DNA of 64,000 bases from Actinomycetota bacterium (GTDB lineage: Bacteria > Actinomycetota > UBA4738 > HRBIN12), in assembly GCA_035697485.1 (NCBI GenBank), contig DASSCU010000063.1, positions 141,345-205,344 on the forward strand, read 5' to 3'. Made by a program: the position numbers and the translations under genes. This document shows, one piece after another, positions 26,787 through 34,386 of the stretch. Below the pieces are notes generated by a model. That model searched no databases. It saw only the letters and a list, made by a program, of their open reading frames with translations, and was not told the DNA's origin. Position 1 is the stretch's first letter, and every line of letters begins with the position of its first letter.

Positions 26787-26828
26787 CACGATACTGAGCC
26801 CACCCCCCACGATACTGAGCCCACCCCC
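26787..26828. repeat. Perfect tandem duplication of a 21-bp promoter segment
   Basis: Two identical adjacent 21-bp units (26787-26807 and 26808-26828) each contain CGATACTGAG, a -10-like GATACT, and end in a C-run. They sit just before the first SLC41-type gene. A single CGATACT also occurs at 28119-28125 before its paralogue. Confidence 0.75.
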
Positions 26829-26842
26829 AGAGGAGCCGATCG

Positions 26843-26980
26843 ATGAGCCACGTGCCGTTATGCCCAGCGTCCGCCGCCAATCGCGGCTCATCGCTGCCGT
26901 GCGGTCAGAACGTCGAACGATCCGGCAGGGCATCGTGGCGCTCGTCCTCAGCACGGGCGCGGGTTTCGTCGCGGGCCTGA
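26843..26980 (+). CDS. Possible leader ORF or frameshifted start of the SLC41-type gene
   Basis: A 45-codon frame begins with ATG 7 nt after an AGAGGAG, the best Shine-Dalgarno in this stretch, but it is out of frame with the transporter whose ATG lies 17 nt further on. Its product (MSHVPLCPASAANRG...) matches nothing known to me. If one base were lost or gained near 26855, the N terminus would read into the transporter and match the paralogue in length. It is therefore either a leader peptide or a sequence error or mutation. Confidence 0.35.
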   Translation: MSHVPLCPASAANRGSSLPCGQNVERSGRASWRSSSARARVSSRA

Positions 26981-28092
26981 TCCTCAGCCACATCACGGGA
27001 GCGCTGGAACGGTTCCCCGGGCTCCTGGTGTTGATACCGGCAGCCGTCGGGATGCGAGGGACGATCTTCGGGGCGCTCGAGGCCCGCCTGGGTACGAGCA
27101 TCCACACTGGCCTCTTCCACGCCACGCTCCTTCGAGACGGCGTGCTCAGGGACAACGTGACGGTGGCGATCGTCACGACGTTGACGTCGTCGCTCTGGCT
27201 CGCGATGCTCGCGAAGCTCACCTCCGAGCTGTTCGGCGAACCCTCGATCTCGCTGATCCAGCTCGTCGTGATCTCCGTCGTCGGCGGCGCGCTCGGGTCG
27301 GTCGTGATCCTCGGGTTCACCGTCGGGCTCTCGGTGGTCTCGTTCCGGCGAGGCTGGGACCTCGACTCCGTCGGCACGCCGATGGTGACAGCGCTCGGCG
27401 ATGCGGCCACCCTTCCGACGTTGTTCCTCGCCTCCTTGTTGGTCGAGAACGACCTCGTGACGGCGGCGGCTGCGGTCGCATGCATCGGCGCCGCGGCGTA
27501 CAGCGTCGTTGCGGCCATGCGGAGCGACCGCCCCGCGGTGCGCCGCATCGTGCTTCAGATGACCGGGGTCATCGTGCTCACTCCGTTGCTGGATGTCGCC
27601 GCGGGTGGCCTGCTCGGGCGGTTCCAGTCTGAACTCGTCCGCAACGCGGGCATCCTCATCCTGATCCCTCCGTTCGTCTCACAGTCGGGTGCACTCGGAG
27701 GCATCCTCGCCTCCCGTCTCTCCTCGAAGATCCAGGTCGGCCTCGTGCGCCCGACCCCGTGGCCGGACCCCCTCGCCTGGGTGGATGCGGCGATCGTGTC
27801 CCTGCTCGCGCTCGTGACGTTCCTGGTCGTGGGATCGGGCGCGACGGCGCTGGCGGATCTGACCACGCGCACGCATCCCGGAGCTTGGGAGATGATCGGC
27901 GGCACCCTCCTCGCCGGGCTCTCGCTGCTGCCCGTGTTGCTGGCGCTGTCGTACGGCGTCGCGGTGGCAACGGCGCGGCTCGGCCTCGACCCGGACGATC
28001 AGAGCGTGCCCGTGATCACCAGCTGCATGGACCTCACGGGTGTCGCCGCTCTGCTGGTGGTGATGTCGTTGCTCGGGGTCCTGCCTGGCTGA
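26860..28092 (+). CDS. SLC41/MgtE-type divalent cation transporter, copy 1
   Basis: A 410-aa membrane protein with about ten helices arranged as two MgtE-like repeats. Repeat 1 carries LLVLIPAAVGMRGTIFGALEARLGT (about 55-80) and repeat 2 ILILIPPFVSQSGALGGILASRLSSK (about 262-287). Both are the family's ion-path motif. The cytosolic N and CBS domains of classical MgtE are missing, as in SLC41 proteins. The expected substrate is Mg2+ or a related divalent cation. It is about half identical by eye to the next gene, so a tandem duplication. The start is doubtful (see the leader ORF). Confidence 0.8.
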   Translation: MPSVRRQSRLIAAVRSERRTIRQGIVALVLSTGAGFVAGLILSHITGALERFPGLLVLIPAAVGMRGTIFGALEARLGTSIHTGLFHATLLRDGVLRDNVTVAIVTTLTSSLWLAMLAKLTSELFGEPSISLIQLVVISVVGGALGSVVILGFTVGLSVVSFRRGWDLDSVGTPMVTALGDAATLPTLFLASLLVENDLVTAAAAVACIGAAAYSVVAAMRSDRPAVRRIVLQMTGVIVLTPLLDVAAGGLLGRFQSELVRNAGILILIPPFVSQSGALGGILASRLSSKIQVGLVRPTPWPDPLAWVDAAIVSLLALVTFLVVGSGATALADLTTRTHPGAWEMIGGTLLAGLSLLPVLLALSYGVAVATARLGLDPDDQSVPVITSCMDLTGVAALLVVMSLLGVLPG

Positions 28093-28175
28093 GAGCTTGT
28101 TCGGCCCCGGACCTCGGGCGATACTTCGGCCGCCACCACCGGCCCGACGCCGACGGCGCCTCGAATCTCCTATCC

Positions 28176-29423
28176 ATGGCCACGTCCAGGAGCACCCGGT
28201 TGGTTCCCCGACGCGCTCGTCGTGTCTACGACACCTTGCGCGCCGAGCGGCGGACCCTGCAGCAGGGCGTGGCCGCCCTCGCGCTCAGCACGGCTGCCGG
28301 CTTCGTCGCGGGGCTGATCCTGGGGTCGATGGCTGGCACACTCGAGCTGCTCCCCGGATTGCTGGTGCTGATCCCTGCCTCGGTCGGCATGCGAGGCATG
28401 ATCTTCGGAGCGATGGGTGCCCGGCTCGGAACCGGCATCGCCGCGGGCGTATTCGAGCCCACCCTCCGTCGCGGTGGCCTGCTCGCACACAACGTCGAGG
28501 TCGCGGTGGTCTCCGCAGTCCTGTCCTCTTTCTACCTCGCGGGCATGGCGAAGCTGGTGGCGTCGGCGTTCGGCGAGGACACCGTGTCGTTCTGGGATCT
28601 CGTCACGATCTCGGTGATCGGCGGAGTGCTCGCGTCGGCGGTGATCCTCGTGGTCACCATCCGCCTCTCGATCCAGTCGTTCCGTCGAGGATGGGACCTC
28701 GATGCCGTGTCGACCCCCATGGTCACGGCGATCGGCGACATGATCACGCTGCCCGCGTTGTTCCTCGCGACGTTCATCGCGCGGAACCCTTCCCTGAATG
28801 CGGTCGCTGCGGCACTCTGCACGGCGGCGGCGGTCGGTGCCCTGGCCTGGGCCGTGGTGCGGAGCCCTCCCGTGGTGCAACGCACGCTGCTCGAGATGGC
28901 GGGTGTGAGCGCCCTCGCCCCGCTGCTCGACATCTTCGCCGGCGCCGTGCTCGAGGCACATCGCACGGAACTCGAAGCGATCCCGGGCATCCTCATCCTG
29001 ATCCCGCCGTTCGTCTCCCAGGCCGGCGCCATCGGCGGCATCCTGTCGTCGCGCCTGTCCTCCAAGCTTCAGCTGGGCGTGATCACCCCCAGAGGGCGTC
29101 CCGAACGCCCCGCGCTCGTCGACGCAACGATCGTCATCGCGCTCGGACTCGTCGTCTTCACCGCGATCGGAGTGATCGCCGCCGTGCTCGCGTCGATCAC
29201 CGGCGTCGCTCGGCCCCCGTCGGGGCTCATGGTTATCGGCACCGTGCTCGCGGGTCTGCTCGTGCTTCCGGTGACCCTGGTCGTGGGCTATTACGTCGCG
29301 GTGCTCACGACTCGATTCGGACTCGACCCAGACAACCACGGGGTGCCGACGATCACCGCCACGCTCGACCTGACCGGGGTCGCCGCCGTGCTCTTCGTCA
29401 TGTCAGTATTGGGGGTCACCTGA
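28176..29423 (+). CDS. SLC41/MgtE-type divalent cation transporter, copy 2
   Basis: A 415-aa paralogue of the preceding gene with the same two-repeat layout: LLVLIPASVGMRGMIFGAMGARLGT and ILILIPPFVSQAGAIGGILSSRLSSK. A conserved SFRRGWDLD loop is followed by TPMVTAIGD in repeat 1. The final helix ends at the stop, whose TGA overlaps the ATG of the PhoU-TrkA_C gene (TGATG), so the transporter and that protein are translationally coupled. The start MATSRSTRLV is the only sensible ATG. The two copies could form a heterodimer or serve different conditions. Confidence 0.82.
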   Translation: MATSRSTRLVPRRARRVYDTLRAERRTLQQGVAALALSTAAGFVAGLILGSMAGTLELLPGLLVLIPASVGMRGMIFGAMGARLGTGIAAGVFEPTLRRGGLLAHNVEVAVVSAVLSSFYLAGMAKLVASAFGEDTVSFWDLVTISVIGGVLASAVILVVTIRLSIQSFRRGWDLDAVSTPMVTAIGDMITLPALFLATFIARNPSLNAVAAALCTAAAVGALAWAVVRSPPVVQRTLLEMAGVSALAPLLDIFAGAVLEAHRTELEAIPGILILIPPFVSQAGAIGGILSSRLSSKLQLGVITPRGRPERPALVDATIVIALGLVVFTAIGVIAAVLASITGVARPPSGLMVIGTVLAGLLVLPVTLVVGYYVAVLTTRFGLDPDNHGVPTITATLDLTGVAAVLFVMSVLGVT

Positions 29424-30610
29424 TGAACGAACCGCGCAACGTCAAGGATCTGCTCGTCGAGCTCAAAGATGCCTCCGAGCTCATGGTCGACCTCGCGTAC
29501 GCCGCGGTCTTCTTCAACGAGGACAAGCTCGCTCGCGAGGTCGCGCGCCTCGAGTCGCGGATGACCGACGACCTGCGCCGCCTCCGCACCACCGCCATGC
29601 TCGCCGCGCGTAGCCCCGAGGATGCCGAGGGCATGGCGGGGGTCCTGTGGATCGCCGACGCGATCGAGCAGGTGGGCGATGCCGCCTCCGACATCGCCAG
29701 GGTGGTCGCCGCCCGGCTCGGCATCCCCGACGCCCTCAAGCCCGACCTGCGCCACGCTGACGAGATGACCGCCCGCGTGAAGGTCCGTGAGCGCGGTGAG
29801 CTCGTGGGGCGGGACCTTCGCGAGCTCTCGCTGCCCACCGAGACCGGCATGTGGATCGTGGCGATCCGATCCGGCCTGGACTGGCGCTTCGACCCTGGCC
29901 CCGACGACGTGATCGCCGACGGCGACGTGCTCGTGGTGCGCGGGCCCGACGAAGGCGTGAACGAGCTCCGCAAGCTCGCGGGCGCACCCCCGCTGCCGCT
30001 ACCACCCGAAGGCGACGAACCCGCCCTGTCAGAACTCGATCGTGCTGTCGACATCCTCGTGGAGATGAAGGACCTGGCGGAGGCCGCGGTGGGCATGGCG
30101 TACTCGTCGCTACTGTTCAACAACCGATCGCTGGCCGCCGAGGTCGGCGCGCTCGAGGCTCGGAGCGATCAGCTCCGCGACGAACTGGAATCGTGGGTGC
30201 TGCGGGCCGCCCCCGAGGCACGCGATCCCGACGAGCTCCGCGGACTGATCCGGCTCGCCGGAGCGAGCGAGGCGATGTGCGACGCGGCACGCGACATGAC
30301 CTGGTACGTGGAGCATGGAGAGGCGCTCCACCCCGTCGTGCAGATGGCGCTCGAGGAGACCGAGGAGACGAGCGCGGAGACGATCGTGCAGCCGGGCTCG
30401 CCGGCGGCGGGTCGCTCGTTGAAGGAGATGCGGCTCGAGACCGAGACCGGCATGTTCGTGCTGGCGGTGCAGCGAGGCGCCCGGTGGATCTACCGGCCGC
30501 GCCCCGGCTTCGTGGTCATGGAGGGTGACCGCCTGATCTCGGTCGGACCGGAGGAGGGCGAGGAGGAGCTCTGGGCCCTCACCGGCGCGCCGGTCGCAGC
30601 GGAAGGATGA
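29423..30610 (+). CDS. PhoU–TrkA_C tandem protein (COG3273-like), transporter regulator
   Basis: A 395-aa soluble protein built as a duplication: a PhoU-like helical domain (about 5-112), a TrkA_C/RCK-C domain (about 120-192, LSLPTETGMWIVAIRSG with DVLVVRGPDEG), a Pro-rich linker, a second PhoU-like domain (about 205-315) and a second TrkA_C (about 322-392, MRLETETGMFVLAVQRG, DRLISVGPEEG). TrkA_C domains bind ligands or nucleotides and gate cation channels and carriers. The 1-nt overlap with the SLC41 copy strongly suggests it senses a ligand and controls these carriers. Confidence 0.82.
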   Translation: MNEPRNVKDLLVELKDASELMVDLAYAAVFFNEDKLAREVARLESRMTDDLRRLRTTAMLAARSPEDAEGMAGVLWIADAIEQVGDAASDIARVVAARLGIPDALKPDLRHADEMTARVKVRERGELVGRDLRELSLPTETGMWIVAIRSGLDWRFDPGPDDVIADGDVLVVRGPDEGVNELRKLAGAPPLPLPPEGDEPALSELDRAVDILVEMKDLAEAAVGMAYSSLLFNNRSLAAEVGALEARSDQLRDELESWVLRAAPEARDPDELRGLIRLAGASEAMCDAARDMTWYVEHGEALHPVVQMALEETEETSAETIVQPGSPAAGRSLKEMRLETETGMFVLAVQRGARWIYRPRPGFVVMEGDRLISVGPEEGEEELWALTGAPVAAEG

Positions 30611-30660
30611 TGCCGAGCGCAACACGCGACCGGCTCCTTGTACCGGCTCCCTCCCTGACC

Positions 30661-30666
30661 TAGCCT
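30661..30666 (+). promoter_or_regulatory. -10 box (TAGCCT) of a leaderless gene
   Basis: It ends 6 nt before the ATG of the RAM-domain gene. Confidence 0.4.
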
Positions 30667-30672
30667 CGGCGC

Positions 30673-31224
30673 ATGGACGCCTACGTCTACCTCCACGTCG
30701 AGCCTGGGAGGATGAGCGACGTGCTCACGGGGCTCGCATCGAAGTCGCAGGTGCGCCGGGCGACCGCGGTGGTCGGCGCCTGGGACGTGCTGATGCACGC
30801 CGAGGGTGCCGATCTGGCGACGATCGCCACCCAGGTGCTCTCCGAGATCCACCACGTGCCGGGGGTGCTTCGCACCGTGACCGCACCCGTCGTCCCTCCC
30901 GATCGCATCGGCATCGCCGGATGGGGGGCGCCCAAGGCTCCCGCGATCATCGGCGACGCCTGTTACGTGCACGTCAAGGCTGCGGCCGGCGCGGCCGCGG
31001 GCATCGCCGAACGCCTGGGCGACATGGGTGACGTTTCCGGTGTCGCCGTGCTCGGCGGCGAATACGACTTGATGGCCTGCGTCGCGCAGCCGTGGGAGGT
31101 CGCGAGCGGCGTGATCCTCGAGGAGATCCACGGCCTGCCGGGTGTGGTCTCGACCGACACGCTCGTCTCGATCGTGTACGAGGAACCCGAGGAAGACCGC
31201 GACCAGTTCTCGTCGTGGACCTAG
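30673..31224 (+). CDS. Double RAM (Lrp/AsnC ligand-binding) domain protein
   Basis: A 183-aa protein containing two Lrp/AsnC C-terminal sensor domains (about 1-80 and 97-175). Each has the AYVYLHVEPG / CYVHVKAAAG first strand and a VVGAWDVLMHAEG / VLGGEYDLMACV core. There is no DNA-binding helix-turn-helix. Stand-alone RAM proteins bind amino acids and may modulate other regulators; the internal duplication may mimic the usual dimer. It could be transcribed separately from the cation-transport operon because it has its own -10 box. Confidence 0.78.
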   Translation: MDAYVYLHVEPGRMSDVLTGLASKSQVRRATAVVGAWDVLMHAEGADLATIATQVLSEIHHVPGVLRTVTAPVVPPDRIGIAGWGAPKAPAIIGDACYVHVKAAAGAAAGIAERLGDMGDVSGVAVLGGEYDLMACVAQPWEVASGVILEEIHGLPGVVSTDTLVSIVYEEPEEDRDQFSSWT

Positions 31225-31236
31225 GGTCTCGGTCCG

Positions 31237-32211
31237 TCAGGGCGCCTTCGGCGGATCGACGACCGAGACCGGGATCTGCCGCACCCCCGCAGGCAGGGAG
31301 AACCGCACCCGCTCCTCGGTGAGCGTCACCTCCTCGACCGTCGCGAACCCGCGATGGGCGAGCCAGGTCAACATGCGGTGCACCAGCCATTCGGGCGCCG
31401 ACGCGCCGGACGTCAGGCCGACGGTGTCGGCGCCCTCGAGCCACGCCGCGTCGACGTCGGTCTCGTCGTCGACGAGGAAGGCCGGCGTGCCGAGCTCCCT
31501 CGAGAGCTCGGCCAGGCGATTCGAGTTCGAGGAGTTCTGCGATCCGATCACGAGCATGACATCGGACTTCGGCGCGATCACCTTCACGGCGTCCTGTCGG
31601 TTCTGGGTCGCGTAACAGATGTCGTCGCGGGGGGGTCCCTGGATCGACGGGAACCGCTGCTCGAGGATGCGCACGATCTCGTTCGTCTCGTCGACCGACA
31701 GGGTCGTCTGGGTCAGGTAGCTCAGGTTGTCCGGGTCGGGCACGTCGACGGTCCGCGCATCGTCCGGCGACTGCACGAGGATCGTTCGCTCCGGAGCCTG
31801 TCCGCTCGTGCCCTCGACCTCCTCGTGACCCTGGTGGCCGATCAGGACGATCGTGCGACCCCGGCCGGCGAACCGGCGAGCCTCTACGTGCACTTTGGTG
31901 ACCAGCGGGCATGTCGCGTCGATCACGTCGAGGTGCCGGCGCCCCGCGTTCTCGTAGACCGACGGCGCGACCCCGTGTGCCGAGAGCACGACCACGGCTC
32001 CCTCGGGTACCTCCGTCTCCTCCTCGACGAAGATCGCTCCCTTCGACTCCAGGTCTCGCACGACGTGCATGTTGTGCACGATCTGCTTGCGGACGTAGAC
32101 GGGGGCCCCGTGCTTCGCGAGCGCACGCTCAACCGCGTCGACGGCGCGCTCCACCCCTGCGCAGTAGCCACGCGGGGCAGCGAGCAGCACGGTGCCGGAG
32201 GTGCCGGACAT
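31237..32211 (-). CDS. ispH: 4-hydroxy-3-methylbut-2-enyl diphosphate reductase
   Basis: A 324-aa [4Fe-4S] enzyme, last step of the MEP isoprenoid pathway. The cluster cysteines lie in PRGYCAGVERAV (near 13), DATCPLVTKVH (near 97) and DDICYATQNRQ (near 198). Substrate contacts VLSAHGVAP, GHQGHEEVEGT and GSQNSSNSNRL are all present, so it should be active. A TACCAT box 6 nt before the chosen ATG suggests a leaderless mRNA and argues against a GTG 11 codons upstream. Confidence 0.93.
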   Translation of the reverse strand: MSGTSGTVLLAAPRGYCAGVERAVDAVERALAKHGAPVYVRKQIVHNMHVVRDLESKGAIFVEEETEVPEGAVVVLSAHGVAPSVYENAGRRHLDVIDATCPLVTKVHVEARRFAGRGRTIVLIGHQGHEEVEGTSGQAPERTILVQSPDDARTVDVPDPDNLSYLTQTTLSVDETNEIVRILEQRFPSIQGPPRDDICYATQNRQDAVKVIAPKSDVMLVIGSQNSSNSNRLAELSRELGTPAFLVDDETDVDAAWLEGADTVGLTSGASAPEWLVHRMLTWLAHRGFATVEEVTLTEERVRFSLPAGVRQIPVSVVDPPKAP

Positions 32212-32217
32212 GCAACC

Positions 32218-32223
32218 ATGGTA
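32218..32223 (-). promoter_or_regulatory. -10 box (TACCAT) of ispH
   Basis: It ends 6 nt before the ATG on the minus strand. Confidence 0.45.
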
Positions 32224-32447
32224 TGCCGCAGCGTCTATGACCACCGGTCAGGTTCATGTTGTCGCATGTCGGAGCCCGCCCGTAGGGTGACCGGGCACGA
32301 CGCGGATGGTTCCCCTCCGCTTCCTCCCGGCGCACGCTGCGCTCACCACCTTCCCAGGGTCGGTACGCGTATGCCTGCATGCGCCCGGGAGCAGGTCGGG
32401 AACGCCGCGTCGCGCGATAGGTCACACAGATTGAGATCTCGACCACA

Positions 32448-32572
32448 GGAGGTGATGTCCGCACCCACGACCTACCGCGGGGCGATCGGCGACGCAGGTG
32501 AAGAGCTCACCGCACGGCCGGGCGACCCGAACGCAGCTGCCAGCTCCGTTCACCGCGGGGGTGAATCGATCT
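32448..32572 (+). promoter_or_regulatory. Structured leader, partial resemblance to a ydaO (c-di-AMP) riboswitch
   Basis: The 360-bp gap between ispH and the exoprotein gene is mostly featureless. Its last 80 nt hold GGTGA-N5-TCACC (32497-32511), then GGGCGACCC (32520-32528), a hairpin GAACG-c-AGCT-gcc-AGCT-c-CGTTC (32529-32551) and CGGGGGTGAATCG. ydaO RNAs show GGGGACCC, a hairpin and GGGGUGAAUC in that order, and in actinobacteria they often precede cell-wall hydrolase genes. The ydaO 3' half (CCGUCAGCUAACCUCG-like) is not recognisable before the ATG, so this may be a remnant, a variant or chance. Confidence 0.33.
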
Positions 32573-33016
32573 ATGACCCGTACCGACACCGAGCGCCGCC
32601 GCTTCCCGGCCGCGCTGTTCCTTGCCTCGCTGATCACCCTCGTGCCCGCCGCTTCCATCGTGAACACCGCGCACGCCCGCGAGGCCGACATCGGTCGCCA
32701 CATCTGCCAGATCGACTGGCGCAAGGGCGACTGGCACATCAAACAGCTCATCCGATGTGCCGAAGATCGCTGGAGCGTGCCTGGAGGATCATCGATGGCC
32801 CTGTACGTGGCCAACCGGGAATCCCACCTCAACCCGAAGGCCTACAACGGCTACAGCGGGGCGAGCGGCATCTTCCAGCACCTGCGTCAGTACTGGCCCG
32901 AGCGAGCCGACTCCTTCGGCTTCGACGGCTGGTCGGCGTTCAATGCCCGAGCCAACGTCATGGTGACGATGCGCATGGTGCATCGCATGGGCAGCTGGAG
33001 CCACTGGAGCATCTGA
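32573..33016 (+). CDS. Secreted lytic-transglycosylase-like (SLT/lysozyme-fold) protein
   Basis: A 147-aa exported protein. A signal peptide (MTRTDTERRR, hydrophobic core LFLASLITLVPAA, cut near NTAHA) precedes a small domain with ALYVANRESHLNPKAYNG, GASGIFQHL and a final WSHWSI. The Glu in RES is the expected catalytic acid of SLT-type peptidoglycan lyases, and the YSGASGIFQ motif is the usual active-site loop. It probably cleaves cell-wall glycan. The start is set by the signal peptide; an open extension upstream would disrupt it. Confidence 0.78.
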   Translation: MTRTDTERRRFPAALFLASLITLVPAASIVNTAHAREADIGRHICQIDWRKGDWHIKQLIRCAEDRWSVPGGSSMALYVANRESHLNPKAYNGYSGASGIFQHLRQYWPERADSFGFDGWSAFNARANVMVTMRMVHRMGSWSHWSI

Positions 33017-33037
33017 GCCCGTTCACGGGGACGCCGA

Positions 33038-33370
33038 TCAGGCGCCGACCGGACCGCCCGGGCGGGGCAGGCCGAGCACCGTGCCCCGCACCTCGCCGAG
33101 CGAGGTGGCCACGACGCTGGCCCCAGGCGTGTCCCGGTCCGTCACGATCCGCATCGACGGGAACCGTTCCCGCGCGATGCGTACCAGCTCGGCATGGGCG
33201 CCGAACGCGACCATCACGTGCGGTCGTTCGGCATCGATCTGGTCGAGAGCCGATCGCAGGTCGGTCGCGCCCGGAGCGAGCTCCCACTCGGCGGAGACGG
33301 CCGAAGCCTTGAGGGCCGCGAGCCCCTCGGGGTCATCAGCGACGCAGAGCACGACGAGGGCTCGACACAT
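33038..33370 (-). CDS. Small hypothetical protein downstream of corA
   Basis: A 110-aa frame starting 2 bp after the corA stop on the same strand, so co-transcribed. MCRALVVLCVADDPEGLAAL begins like a Rossmann or receiver-type alpha/beta fold, with alternating strands (HVMVAFGA, MRIVTD, ASVVATSL). The phosphorylation-site Asp/Lys pattern of a true receiver is not evident. I do not recognise a family. The coupling suggests a role linked to CorA or Mg2+ response. Confidence 0.55.
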   Translation of the reverse strand: MCRALVVLCVADDPEGLAALKASAVSAEWELAPGATDLRSALDQIDAERPHVMVAFGAHAELVRIARERFPSMRIVTDRDTPGASVVATSLGEVRGTVLGLPRPGGPVGA

Positions 33371-33372
33371 CC

Positions 33373-34347
33373 TCAGAGCCACCCGCGCTTCTTGAACACC
33401 ACGTAGAGCCCGATCGCCGTGCCGACCATCATGCCGAGCGCCAGCGGATAGCCGAGCTGCCAGCGCAGCTCCGGCATGTCCCTGAAATTCATGCCGTAGA
33501 TGCCGGCGATGAGGGTCGGCACGAGCACGATGGCCGCCCAGGCGCTGAGTTGCTTCATCACCTCGTTCAGCCGGTTCGCGGCCTGAGCGACGCGAACCTC
33601 GAGCATCGAGGTCAGCAGGTCGCGCACGTTGTCCGCCAGCTCGGCGACTCGGATCACATGGTCCATCACGTCGCGGAAGTAAGGCGACAGCGCCGGGGAC
33701 GCGAACGCAGGCTCTTCCTGCAGGAGGTCGATGCCGTAGCGGAGTGGGGCGGCCGAGCGTCGAAGGAGGACGGTCGATCGCTTCAAGCGGAACAGACGCT
33801 CCTGCACATGCGATCCTCGCTCGGAGCTGTCGTCGCGCTCGAAGACCACGTCCTCGAGTTCGTCCGCCTCGTCCTCGAGACCCTCGACCACGGAGAGGTA
33901 GCCGTCGACGACCTCGTCGAGCAACACGTACAGGCCGAACCCAGCGCCGTGGAGGTCGGCATGACGCTCCCACCTCGTCTTGACGGCATCCAACGGGTAG
34001 AGCGGCGTCCATCGCACGGTCACGAGGAAATCGGCGCCGGCGATCGCGTGGATCTCGTGCTCGGTCGCGGTCACGGTGTCCCCGGCCATCGTGACCGGCC
34101 GCAGCACGACGAACGCGTAGCCCTCGAAGAGCTCGACCTTCGTCCGTTGGCGCCGGTGCTGAGCGTCCTCGAGGGTCACGGGGTGCAGGCCGAACGTGTG
34201 CTCGAGGTATGCGAGGTCGGCGGCGTCCGGATCGACGACATCGATCCACGCGAACCTGCCGGTCCCGCGGGTCCAGCCATCCGCTCGCTCGGGGTCGAGC
34301 GGCTCGCCGTTCGGTTGTCCCGCTCGATAGAGGCGGCCGGTGATCAT
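33373..34347 (-). CDS. corA: CorA-type magnesium/cobalt channel
   Basis: A 324-aa protein. The cytoplasmic alpha/beta domain (about 1-165) is followed by the long stalk helix, then two C-terminal membrane segments with the universal YGMNF selectivity motif between them (ALSAWAAIVLVPTLIAGIYGMNF) and a basic tail VVFKKRGWL. It forms pentameric Mg2+ channels. With the SLC41 pair this is the third divalent-cation gene within 8 kb. The ATG follows a TAGGCT box by 7 nt. Confidence 0.92.
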   Translation of the reverse strand: MITGRLYRAGQPNGEPLDPERADGWTRGTGRFAWIDVVDPDAADLAYLEHTFGLHPVTLEDAQHRRQRTKVELFEGYAFVVLRPVTMAGDTVTATEHEIHAIAGADFLVTVRWTPLYPLDAVKTRWERHADLHGAGFGLYVLLDEVVDGYLSVVEGLEDEADELEDVVFERDDSSERGSHVQERLFRLKRSTVLLRRSAAPLRYGIDLLQEEPAFASPALSPYFRDVMDHVIRVAELADNVRDLLTSMLEVRVAQAANRLNEVMKQLSAWAAIVLVPTLIAGIYGMNFRDMPELRWQLGYPLALGMMVGTAIGLYVVFKKRGWL

Positions 34348-34354
34348 CGCAGGA

Positions 34355-34380
34355 AGCCTAACGGAGGCCCCGTCTACACT
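34355..34380. promoter_or_regulatory. Divergent -10 boxes of corA and the GNAT gene
   Basis: TAGGCT on the minus strand (34360-34355) ends 7 nt before the corA ATG. TACACT on the plus strand (34375-34380) ends 6 nt before the GNAT GTG. The start codons are only 39 bp apart. Confidence 0.45.
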
Positions 34381-34386
34381 CGCGTC

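Noticed and set aside
28097..29422. Upstream extension of the PhoU-TrkA_C frame to 837 aa
   Set aside because: The first 442 codons are a shadow of SLC41 copy 2; the ATG at 29423 sits in a TGATG junction.
33017..34249. A 403-codon minus-strand frame ending with the small protein after corA
   Set aside because: Only the last 110 codons, starting after the corA stop, are plausible; the rest is antiphase to corA.
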